Origin: Gemmatimonadales bacterium
GTDB taxonomy: Bacteria; Gemmatimonadota; Gemmatimonadetes; Gemmatimonadales; GWC2-71-9
Reading direction: 5' to 3'
NCBI GenBank assembly: GCA_013813675.1
Contig: JACCRH010000099.1
Coordinates: 1-5,127, forward strand
Length of the DNA stretch: 5,127 nt
Every line of letters starts with the position of its first letter. Positions within the stretch are counted from its first letter, which is position 1. This document shows, in pieces, positions 1 through 5,127 of this stretch. The translations under genes and the position numbers were made by a program. The notes below the pieces were generated by a model, which was given only the letters and a program-made list of their open reading frames with translations, did no database searches and had not been told where the DNA came from.

Positions 1-812
1 GTCTTGCCTCAGCCCCGGCCGTCGCCGCGGGGCAGGAGGCCGCCTCCAGTCAGTCTCCGCCCAAAGTGCTCCAGATCTTCGTGGAGTCGGTGAAGCCCGG
101 GAAGGGCGCCGCTCATGAGAAGGTCGAGATCGGCTGGCCGGCGGCCTTCCGCAAGGCGAAGTGGCCGACCCACTACCTGGCCGTGACCTCGATGAGCGGA
201 CCCGGGGAGGCATGGTACCTGACAGGACACGAATCCTACGCGGCCCTGGAAACCGATAACCGGAACGTCGAGAAGACGCCCGCGTTGTCGAAGGAGCTCG
301 AGCGTCTCTCCCAGGTCGATGGAGAGCTACTGTCGGGGACCCGAGGGCTCCTGGCGTCGTATCGCCCGGACCTGAGCTACCGGCCCAACATCGACATCGC
401 CCAGATGCGTTACTTCGCGCTGACGATCATCACCCTGAAGCCGGGCTACGACAGTGCGTACGCGGATGTCCGGAAGCTGGTCAACGCCGGGCACGAGAAG
501 GTGAACATGGACGAACACTGGGCCATGTATCAGGTCACGTCCGGTATGGCCGGAAGCACCTACCTGCTCTTCATCACGATGAAGTCGCTCCAGGAGGCGG
601 ACCTGGCCCAGGAGAGCCACGGCAAGCCCTACCAGGACGCGCTGGGCGAATCGGGGCGGCAACAGCTCCGTGACTTTGCCCGCAACGCCATGGCGACCAG
701 CGAGACGAAGCTCTTCGCCTTCAGCCCGAAGATGAGCTACCCCTCGCCCGAATGGGTGGCCCGGGACCCGCAGTTTTGGGCCCCAAAGCCGGTGGCGGCA
801 GCGAAGCCCTAG
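1..812 (+). CDS. Uncharacterised, probably exported protein with two ferredoxin-like (dimeric alpha/beta barrel-type) halves; 5' partial
   Basis: The reading frame is open from the left edge (first full codon at 3) to TAG at 810-812, giving 269 visible residues. A GTG at 66 could be called as a start, but it sits inside what looks like a domain strand (KVLQIF), and the preceding residues LASAPAVAAGQEA resemble the end of a signal peptide followed by a short linker. The true start is therefore probably upstream of the window and the product exported. The visible protein contains two similar halves of about 75 residues, around residues 22-90 and 136-205. Each has a beta strand, KPG, a helix with HEK nearby, and a strand with VTS followed by a glycine turn. 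This suggests a duplicated ferredoxin-like fold of the NIPSNAP/antibiotic-monooxygenase-like kind. The C-terminus (FAFSPKMSYPSPEW) is rich in aromatics and prolines. No catalytic residue can be assigned. It resembles conserved hypothetical proteins I associate with Acidobacteriota and Gemmatimonadota; function unknown. It converges on mogA. Confidence 0.85.
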   Translation, partial: LASAPAVAAGQEAASSQSPPKVLQIFVESVKPGKGAAHEKVEIGWPAAFRKAKWPTHYLAVTSMSGPGEAWYLTGHESYAALETDNRNVEKTPALSKELERLSQVDGELLSGTRGLLASYRPDLSYRPNIDIAQMRYFALTIITLKPGYDSAYADVRKLVNAGHEKVNMDEHWAMYQVTSGMAGSTYLLFITMKSLQEADLAQESHGKPYQDALGESGRQQLRDFARNAMATSETKLFAFSPKMSYPSPEWVARDPQFWAPKPVAAAKP

Positions 813-823
813 CGGCGAAACTG

Positions 824-879
824 CGGTGAACGGTGACCGGGATCAGCCGCTCTTTTACCGTTCACCGTTCACCGTTCAC
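824..879. repeat. Inverted repeat with 7-bp tandem repeats in the convergent spacer
   Basis: The spacer between the two convergent genes contains three exact tandem copies of ACCGTTC (857-877), and a further ACCGTTCA at 893-900. The opposite-strand version, CGGTGAACGGTGA at 824-836, pairs perfectly with TCACCGTTCACCG at 862-874, a 13-bp stem with a 25-nt loop. A stem here could end transcription from either side, but no T-run follows it on either strand, so a simple Rho-independent terminator is not supported. It may equally be a locally expanded simple repeat. Confidence 0.7.
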
Positions 880-904
880 GCTTCTCCCTTACACCGTTCA
901 GGCT

Positions 905-1390
905 TTAGTGGCCTGTCCGTTCTCCCCGCACCAACTCCACCGCATGCTCCACGATCCCTGCAAGCACAGCCAGGCCGTCCCGAACGCCTCCGGGACTGCC
1001 GGGAAGGTTCACGATGAGGGTGGATCCGCGGACGCCGGCGAGCCCGCGGGACAGCGCGGCCCGGGGGAATCGGGGATAGACGCTCACCCGGAGGGCCTCG
1101 GCGATACCGGGCGCCTCGCGCTGGAGCACGGCACGGGTGGCTTCGGGGGTGACGTCCCGCGGCGCGAGACCGGTGCCGCCGGTCGTAAGCACCAGGTCGG
1201 CCGTTCCCCCGTCGGCCCAGCCGGCCAGCGCCGCGGCGATGCGGCCGGTCTCGTCGGGCACCAGCATCCGCGCCGCCAGGATATACCCCCTGCCCTCGGC
1301 CCAGCTCGCGATCGCGTCGCCCGAGGTGTCGGCCCGCTCGCCCCGGCTGCCGGCATCCGAAATGGTGAGGATGGCGATGCGGAGAGTCAT
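905..1390 (-). CDS. mogA: Molybdopterin adenylyltransferase, MogA/MoaB family
   Basis: This 161-residue protein is a single MoCF-binding domain. In the family, MogA adenylylates molybdopterin using MgATP so that molybdate can be inserted by MoeA; it acts in the cytoplasm. Visible hallmarks are the N-terminal strand with SDAGSRGERADTSG (residues 11-24), the nucleotide/MPT-binding TTGGTG (69-74) followed by PRDVTPEAT, and the C-terminal RGSTLIVNLPGSPGGVRDGL (121-140). The TTGGTG...RDVTPEAT form is closer to MogA than to E. coli-type MoaB, where the Asp-Val-Thr-Pro segment differs, but the two are hard to separate without a tree. I chose ATG at 1390 because family homology begins at once (MTLRIAILTISD). 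An in-frame ATG at 1435 would add 15 unconserved residues and lies inside a palindromic repeat. No good Shine-Dalgarno precedes 1390 (the upstream - strand reads CCTCC). It ends at TAA (905-907), 157 nt downstream of gcvT. No other molybdenum-cofactor gene is in view. Confidence 0.9.
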   Translation of the reverse strand: MTLRIAILTISDAGSRGERADTSGDAIASWAEGRGYILAARMLVPDETGRIAAALAGWADGGTADLVLTTGGTGLAPRDVTPEATRAVLQREAPGIAEALRVSVYPRFPRAALSRGLAGVRGSTLIVNLPGSPGGVRDGLAVLAGIVEHAVELVRGERTGH

Positions 1391-1420
1391 GGAGGGCCGG
1401 CGTGAGGAGGTGTCGTCGGG

Positions 1421-1496
1421 TGGAGAAAATGTCATCCTGAGCGAAGCGAAGGAGCCATAGCGTGAGTATGTCTCCTTCGCTTCGCTCAGGATGACA
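1421..1496 (-). terminator. Candidate Rho-independent terminator for gcvT
   Basis: Read on the - strand, the 25-bp palindrome lies about 50 nt after the gcvT stop codon and is followed directly by ATTTTCTCC (1430-1422), which gives a stem plus short T-run. The stem is longer and its loop larger (17 nt) than in a classic terminator, and the T-run is only four residues. It could therefore instead be a transcript-stabilising hairpin or merely the edge of the repeat. On the + strand no T-run follows. If it terminates, mogA needs its own promoter in the same short gap; I see no clear one. Confidence 0.4.
1430..1496. repeat. Palindromic intergenic repeat, copy 1 (25-bp perfect stem)
   Basis: Positions 1430-1454 and 1472-1496 are exact reverse complements (25 bp), separated by a 17-nt loop (1455-1471). 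The arm reads GTCATCCTGAGCGAAGCGAA followed by GGAG. A related palindrome lies at 2683-2752, so this is a dispersed element and not a one-off hairpin. It fills most of the gap between gcvT and mogA. Arms of this type are familiar to me from intergenic regions of several high-GC environmental phyla. No transposase, target-site duplication or coding content is visible, so a REP-like or MITE-like unit is the best description. Confidence 0.9.
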
Positions 1497-1528
1497 CGGA
1501 CACGGACACCGACAGGGACACGGACACG
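1493..1528. repeat. Hexamer tandem repeat (GACACG)x6
   Basis: Six consecutive 6-bp units run GACACG, GACACG, GACACC, GACAGG, GACACG, GACACG. Four are identical and two differ by one or two bases. The first unit overlaps the outer end of palindrome copy 1 (ATGACAC), so the array seems to have grown out of the palindrome edge. It lies between that palindrome and the 3' end of gcvT and is not translated in any supported gene. A diverged tail (GGCCACGGACCCGG) reaches the gcvT stop codon. Confidence 0.75.
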
Positions 1529-1547
1529 GGACTGGCCACGGACCCGG

Positions 1548-2654
1548 CTACTTCCTGGCGCTGCCCTTGGTGTAGAACGGCCGCTTGACCACCTCCGCCG
1601 GAATTCGATCGCCGCGGCATTCGACCTCGAATCTGGTGCCGACTTTCGCGCCGTCCGCCGGGAGGTAGGTGGTGCCGATCGCCTGGCCCAGCGACGGGCT
1701 CATGGTGCCGCTCCGGACCAGGTCCACGTCGCGCCCGTCGTGGTACACCGGGTAGCCGTGGCGGGGGAAGCCGCGGCCGTCGAGCCGGAAGCCGACCAGC
1801 TTGCGGGTGACGCCGCGCTGCTTCTGCTGCCGGAGCGCCTTATCGCCCATGAACGGCGAGCCCTTGTCGAGCTTGACGATCCAGCCGAGCCCGGCCTCCA
1901 GCGGTGTGATGGTGTCGTCGATGTCGTTGCCGTAGAGGGCGTAGCCCATCTCCAGCCGGAGCGAGTCGCGGGCGCCCAGGCCGGTCGGCTTGGCCCCCGC
2001 GCCGGTGAGTGCAGTCCAGAGGGCGACGGTGTCGCGCTCGCGGCAGTACAGCTCGAAGCCGTCCTCCCCGGTGTATCCGGTGCGGGAGATGAAGCACTGC
2101 GCGCCCGCGACTTTGCCGACGTCGAAATGGTAGTAGCCGATGTCGTCGAGCCGGGTGTCGGTGAGCGGCTGGAGCAGGGCCTGCGACGAGGGGCCCTGCA
2201 GCGCCAGCAGGCCCACCTCGTCCGAGATGTCCTTGAGCCTGACGTTGGCGCCGCCCTTCTGCTTGACGATGTGGTCCCACGCCCGGGCGACGTTGGACGC
2301 GTTCACCACGATCATCAGCTTGTCGTCGAACCGGTACACCGTGCAGTCGTCCACGAAGGTCCCCTCGGGCGTCAGGATCGCGGAATACTGCACGCCACCC
2401 GGCTGGAGCGCGGAGACGTCGTTGCAGGTGACCCGATTGACCAAGGCGTTCCGGTCAGGCCCGGTGACTTCGAACTCGCCCATGTGGGAGACGTCGAACA
2501 CCCCCGCCGAGGCGCGCACCGCATGGTGCTCGGCGAGGATGCCGCCGGCGTACTGCACCGGCATCTCCCATCCGGCGAACGGCACCAGCTTGGCGCCCAG
2601 GGCCTTGTGGGTGTCGTAGAGGGCGGTGCGGCGGAGGGCTGGAGTAGTCGTCAT
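1548..2654 (-). CDS. gcvT: Aminomethyltransferase, glycine cleavage system T-protein
   Basis: This 368-residue protein is full length for the family. The T-protein takes the aminomethyl group carried on the lipoyl arm of H-protein and passes the one-carbon unit to tetrahydrofolate, giving 5,10-methylene-THF and ammonia, in the cytoplasm. The N-terminal folate-binding GCV_T domain spans about residues 8-265. It shows FAGWEMPVQY (26-35), GVFDVSHMGE (51-60), TPEGTFVDDCTVYR (95-108) with the conserved acidic pair at D102/D103, SRTGYTGEDGFELY (190-203) and GLGARDSLRLEMGYALYGND (225-244). The C-terminal barrel domain spans about 284-362 and carries GTMSPSLGQAIG (316-327). These motifs favour GcvT over the related dehydrogenases and YgfZ, because the protein is a stand-alone two-domain form. 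ATG at 2654 is supported by an AGGA-type ribosome site and by family length. gcvH and gcvP are not adjacent. Neighbours are argF upstream (128 nt) and mogA downstream, with a palindromic repeat on each side. Confidence 0.97.
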   Translation of the reverse strand: MTTTPALRRTALYDTHKALGAKLVPFAGWEMPVQYAGGILAEHHAVRASAGVFDVSHMGEFEVTGPDRNALVNRVTCNDVSALQPGGVQYSAILTPEGTFVDDCTVYRFDDKLMIVVNASNVARAWDHIVKQKGGANVRLKDISDEVGLLALQGPSSQALLQPLTDTRLDDIGYYHFDVGKVAGAQCFISRTGYTGEDGFELYCRERDTVALWTALTGAGAKPTGLGARDSLRLEMGYALYGNDIDDTITPLEAGLGWIVKLDKGSPFMGDKALRQQKQRGVTRKLVGFRLDGRGFPRHGYPVYHDGRDVDLVRSGTMSPSLGQAIGTTYLPADGAKVGTRFEVECRGDRIPAEVVKRPFYTKGSARK

Positions 2655-2657
2655 TTG

Positions 2658-2664
2658 CTTTCCT
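2658..2664 (-). promoter_or_regulatory. Ribosome binding site of gcvT
   Basis: The - strand reads AGGAAAG followed by CAA and then the ATG at 2654, so the AGGA core sits about 6-7 nt before the start codon. This is the clearest Shine-Dalgarno in the window and fixes the gcvT start. Confidence 0.65.
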
Positions 2665-2682
2665 GAGCGTGTCCGGTGTCAA

Positions 2683-2752
2683 GTGTCACCCTGCGCGGAG
2701 CGAAGGGGACATGCCTGGGGTCATGGCTCCTTCGCTGCGCTCAGGATGACAC
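2683..2752. repeat. Palindromic intergenic repeat, copy 2 (imperfect 28-bp stem)
   Basis: The arms at 2683-2710 and 2725-2752 are reverse complements at 23 of 28 positions, with a 14-nt centre whose ends (ATG/CAT) can pair further. The right arm (CTCCTTCGCTGCGCTCAGGA then TGACAC) matches the right arm of copy 1 except for one base over its outer 26 nt. The left arm is more diverged (GTGTCACCCTGCGCGGAGCG). The element fills much of the argF-gcvT gap. No T-run follows the stem on the - strand, so unlike copy 1 it does not look like a terminator; transcription from argF into gcvT could continue through it. Confidence 0.85.
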
Positions 2753-2782
2753 CCATGACCTCCATAACACCATCACACGCGG

Positions 2783-3688
2783 TCATGTTGCCATCAGCGT
2801 CGCCATCAGCGCTTTCTGGACATGCAGCCGGTTCTCCGCCTGGTTCCAGACCCGCGACTGCTCGCCTTCGATCACCGCTTCGGACACTTCCTCGCCGCGG
2901 TGCGCCGGGAGGCAGTGCAGAAAAATCGCGCCCTTGTCGGCGGTGTCCATGAGCGCCTGGTCTACGATATAGCCCTGGAAGGCGCGGGCCCGCTCCTCCT
3001 GCTCCTGCTCCTGCCCCATCGAGGCCCACACGTCGGTGTTGACGGCGTGCGCGCCGCGAACGGCCTCGCGGGGATCCGCGGTGAGGGTGACCTTGGTGAG
3101 CTTTCGGTTGCGCTCCAGAATCTCCTGGTTCGGCGTGTAGCCGGCGGGACAGGCGAGCCGCAGCTCGAAGCCCAGCATTCCCGCCGCGTTGAGCCAACTG
3201 TTCGCCATGTTGTTTCCATCGCCGACCCAGGCCACCACTTTGCCCTCCCAGCCGCCGAGGCTCTCGCGGATGGTCAGCAGGTCGGCAAGCACCTGGCAGG
3301 GATGGAGCAGGTCGGTGAGACCGTTGATCACCGGGATCGAGGCGAAACGCGCCAGCTCCTCGATGTCCGCGTGATCGAAGGTCCGGATCATGATCCCGTC
3401 GAGATAGCCCGACAATACCCGCGCCGTGTCGCGGATCGGCTCGCCCCGGCCGAGCTGGATATCGCGGGACGAGAGGAACAGCGCGTGGCCGCCCAGCTGA
3501 AAGGCGCCGACCTCGAAGGAGACCCGGGTGCGGGTGCTGCTCTTGGCGAAGATCATCCCCAGCGTCTTGCCGGCGAGCGGCTTGTCGGCGTAGCCCGGCC
3601 GCTTCATGCGGCTGGCGAGGTCGAACAGGGTGAGCAGCTCGGGGCGACTGAGGTCGGGGATGGCAAGGAAGTGTCGGGTGGAACTCAT
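2783..3688 (-). CDS. argF: Ornithine carbamoyltransferase
   Basis: This 301-residue enzyme has the usual length. It joins carbamoyl phosphate and ornithine to make citrulline in arginine biosynthesis, in the cytoplasm, normally as a trimer. Visible motifs are the carbamoyl-phosphate loop SSTRTR (50-55), HPCQ (129-132), GDGNNMANSW (156-165), DVWASMGQE (219-227) with the ornithine-type SMG loop, and HCLPAHRGEEV (258-268) with the catalytic cysteine at 259. The SMG loop argues for ornithine over N-acetylornithine as substrate, and no aspartate-carbamoyltransferase signature is present. An anabolic role is inferred, since no arginine deiminase or carbamate kinase gene is adjacent. ATG at 3688 is preceded by a weak AGG at 3697-3695. 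The gene starts 30 nt after the stop of the TPR gene, so they may share a transcript. Oddities are an EQEQEE stretch after the SMG loop, an Asn (217) where Tyr is common before TDVW, and a small C-terminal LMAT duplication. Confidence 0.97.
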   Translation of the reverse strand: MSSTRHFLAIPDLSRPELLTLFDLASRMKRPGYADKPLAGKTLGMIFAKSSTRTRVSFEVGAFQLGGHALFLSSRDIQLGRGEPIRDTARVLSGYLDGIMIRTFDHADIEELARFASIPVINGLTDLLHPCQVLADLLTIRESLGGWEGKVVAWVGDGNNMANSWLNAAGMLGFELRLACPAGYTPNQEILERNRKLTKVTLTADPREAVRGAHAVNTDVWASMGQEQEQEERARAFQGYIVDQALMDTADKGAIFLHCLPAHRGEEVSEAVIEGEQSRVWNQAENRLHVQKALMATLMAT

Positions 3689-3718
3689 GGCGTGCCTATT
3701 GTAGTCGCCACTGTCCGG

Positions 3719-5127
3719 CTAGGGAAGCCCGACACTGCGCTGGATTCGCCGGAACCGGCGATCCCCGCGGAGGCCGTCGAGCCGGGGGTCGAGATTGAGG
3801 TAGACCAGTTGCGCCGCCCGGTCCGCCACCGCCTCCTCCAGCCAGGCAAAGGTGCGCTGCTTGTCGCCCAGCCCCTCGGCGATCCCGGCGAGCAGGTAGG
3901 GCGAGACGTAGCGCTCGGCCGAGAGGGAGTCGAGCCGGGCGAGCACGGCGCGGGCGTCGTCCGGGCGGCCGTCAAGTGCGTGGGCCCGGCCGAGTGAGGC
4001 GAGCATTTCGAGATCCGCCGGCGCACGGTCCAGGGCCCCACGGTAGTGCGACTCGGCGAGCTCGTTGTCACCCAGCATCTCGGCCAGGAGCCCCAGGTGG
4101 TAACGCGGTCTCGCGAGCGAGGAGTCCATCGCCAGGGAGCGGTCGAGACTCCCCCGGGCGTCGCCGTACCGTCTGGCGTAGAGGTACTGCCAGCCGAGCT
4201 GCGCGATGGTCTCCGGGTCGAGCGGGGTCAGCTCCAGGGCGCGGCGCGCGTGCACCAGGGCTTCGTCTCCCCGGCCGAGGGCGAGGAGAACGCGTGAGTA
4301 CCAGCGATGCGCCTCCGGCCGGTTGGGGGCGATGGCCAGCGCGCGCTGAAACGCCGAGTCGGCGCCGGCCCATTCCCAGTCGTAGAAGAAGCGCACCAGG
4401 CCGAGCGTGGTGTGGGCATCAACCAGGGTGCTGTCGAGTGCCAGCGCGCGAATGGCCGCCGTTCGGGCCGCGGGCATCGCGTCCGCCGGGCGAGCGCCTT
4501 CCGCGACGGCCCGTTGCGCGTGCGCGGCGGCGAGCCCGGCCCAGGCGGGCGCGAAGCCGGAGTCGAGGCTGATGGCTTCCTGGAAGAGACCCGCCGCGCG
4601 CGCCGCGTCGGACCCGCCGGGCCGACCGATGGCATACCTCGCGCGAAGGTAGGCGGTGTAGGCGTCGAGACTCGAGGTCGGCGCCGGGGCCGCCGGCAGT
4701 GGACCCGCGCCGGGGATCCGCAGGGCCGCCACCACCGACTGCGCGATCTCGTTCTGCATCGCGAAGACGTCGCCGGGGGGCCGTTCGTAGGTTTCCGACC
4801 AGAGGTCGAACCCCTCCCGCACACTCACCAGGTGAACGTTCACCCGGACCCGGTCACCGGCCTGGCGCACGCTGCCCTCCAGCACGGTGGCCACACCGAG
4901 CCGGCGGCCGGCGTCGCGGGGATCCTCGCTCCGCCGCTTGAGGGCGAATGCCGAGGAGGGCGCGGCGACCCGAAGGCCCGGTACCCTGGCGAGCGCGGCA
5001 ATCAGCGCGTCGGTCATCCCGTCGCTGAAGTACTCGTCGGCGGTGTCGGGGCTCGCGTTGACCAGCGGCAGGACCGCGATTGAGGTGGGCCTGGGCCCCG
5101 GTGCACCGACGGTGGGCGCGGCCACCG
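3719..5127 (-). CDS. TolB/FlgO-like N-domain plus TPR repeat protein, 5' partial
   Basis: The frame runs from the right edge to TAG at 3721-3719, about 468 residues. The first possible start is a GTG at 5125, inside a proline/alanine-rich linker, so the real start is probably outside the window. Counting from that GTG, residues 15-136 form a TolB N-terminal/FlgO-like domain: SIAVLPLVNASPDTADEYFS, DGMTDALIAALARVPGLRV, RRLGVATVLEGSVRQAGDRV and FDLWSETYERPPGDVFAMQN. After an Ala/Pro linker (137-152), about six to seven TPR-type helix pairs span roughly 153-402, with units such as AFQRALAIAPNRPEAHRWYS and AESHYRGALDRAPADLEMLA. A C-terminal cap (403-468) follows. In Gemmatimonadota, Acidobacteriota and others this module often sits behind a Ser/Thr kinase or a winged-helix DNA-binding domain, so the missing part may carry the signalling domain. 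No transmembrane segment is visible. The likely role is protein-protein interaction in regulation; the partner is unknown. Confidence 0.88.
   Translation of the reverse strand, partial: VAAPTVGAPGPRPTSIAVLPLVNASPDTADEYFSDGMTDALIAALARVPGLRVAAPSSAFALKRRSEDPRDAGRRLGVATVLEGSVRQAGDRVRVNVHLVSVREGFDLWSETYERPPGDVFAMQNEIAQSVVAALRIPGAGPLPAAPAPTSSLDAYTAYLRARYAIGRPGGSDAARAAGLFQEAISLDSGFAPAWAGLAAAHAQRAVAEGARPADAMPAARTAAIRALALDSTLVDAHTTLGLVRFFYDWEWAGADSAFQRALAIAPNRPEAHRWYSRVLLALGRGDEALVHARRALELTPLDPETIAQLGWQYLYARRYGDARGSLDRSLAMDSSLARPRYHLGLLAEMLGDNELAESHYRGALDRAPADLEMLASLGRAHALDGRPDDARAVLARLDSLSAERYVSPYLLAGIAEGLGDKQRTFAWLEEAVADRAAQLVYLNLDPRLDGLRGDRRFRRIQRSVGLP

Noticed and set aside
833..1405. + strand open frame over the tandem repeat and antisense to mogA
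   Set aside because: It starts inside the repeat spacer and its translation is compositionally biased without motifs; mogA on the - strand explains the region.
1491..2666. Long + strand open frame (391 codons) antisense to gcvT
   Set aside because: Its product is low-complexity Val/Ala/Arg/Glu/Asp-rich sequence with no recognisable motif, and the opposite strand carries an intact gcvT with all family motifs. It is a GC-rich antisense shadow.
2654..2682. TTGACA on the - strand (2682-2677) as the -35 box of a gcvT promoter
   Set aside because: No -10-like hexamer lies at proper spacing before the start codon; the position that would hold it overlaps the ribosome site and ATG.
2655..2782. Possible glycine riboswitch upstream of gcvT
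   Set aside because: The 128-nt gap is mostly occupied by the palindromic repeat and lacks the conserved paired glycine-aptamer architecture.
3689..3726. TACAAT on the - strand (3703-3698) as a -10 box for argF
   Set aside because: It lies only 9 nt before the ATG and has no -35-like hexamer at the right distance; it would need leaderless transcription, for which there is no other sign, and a visible AGG sits in between.
2822..3997. Second long + strand open frame (391 codons) antisense to argF and the TPR gene
   Set aside because: It spans two real genes and their gap, has no domain signature, and shares its length with the other antisense frame by coincidence.
4228..5083. Several overlapping + and - strand frames within the TPR gene
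   Set aside because: Arg/Pro/Ala-rich translations typical of off-frame reading of high-GC DNA; the TolB-like/TPR frame alone shows family motifs.

Overview
This is a high-GC (roughly two thirds G+C by eye) bacterial chromosomal window carrying five genes: one on the + strand, cut by the left edge, and four in a row on the - strand, the last cut by the right edge. The gene content is ordinary core metabolism plus two poorly characterised lineage-type proteins. A secreted protein with duplicated alpha/beta-barrel-like halves, a TolB/FlgO-like plus TPR protein and the intergenic palindromic repeats resemble what I associate with Gemmatimonadota or Acidobacteriota. That assignment is inference, not proven by the window.

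Layout: positions 1-812 (+) hold an uncharacterised, probably exported protein whose N-terminus lies outside the window. Positions 813-904 are a short convergent spacer with a 13-bp inverted repeat and a 7-bp tandem repeat. The - strand genes, in their direction of transcription (right to left), are: a TolB-like/TPR protein (5127-3719, N-terminus missing), ornithine carbamoyltransferase argF (3688-2783), the glycine-cleavage T-protein gcvT (2654-1548) and a MogA-type molybdopterin adenylyltransferase (1390-905). The TPR-argF gap is 30 nt, so those two may be co-transcribed. The argF-gcvT (128 nt) and gcvT-mogA (157 nt) gaps each hold one copy of the same palindromic repeat.

How the genes work together: argF (arginine synthesis), gcvT (glycine/one-carbon metabolism) and mogA (molybdenum cofactor) belong to different pathways, and no partner genes (gcvH, gcvP, other arg or moa genes) are present. 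I read them as a same-strand housekeeping cluster, not a functional system. The most notable non-coding feature is the pair of related palindromes with arms of the type GTCATCCTGAGCGAAGCGAA, one near-perfect with a T-run on the - strand. I found no RNA genes, CRISPR array, transposase, phage gene or defence system, and I do not see a convincing new biological system here.
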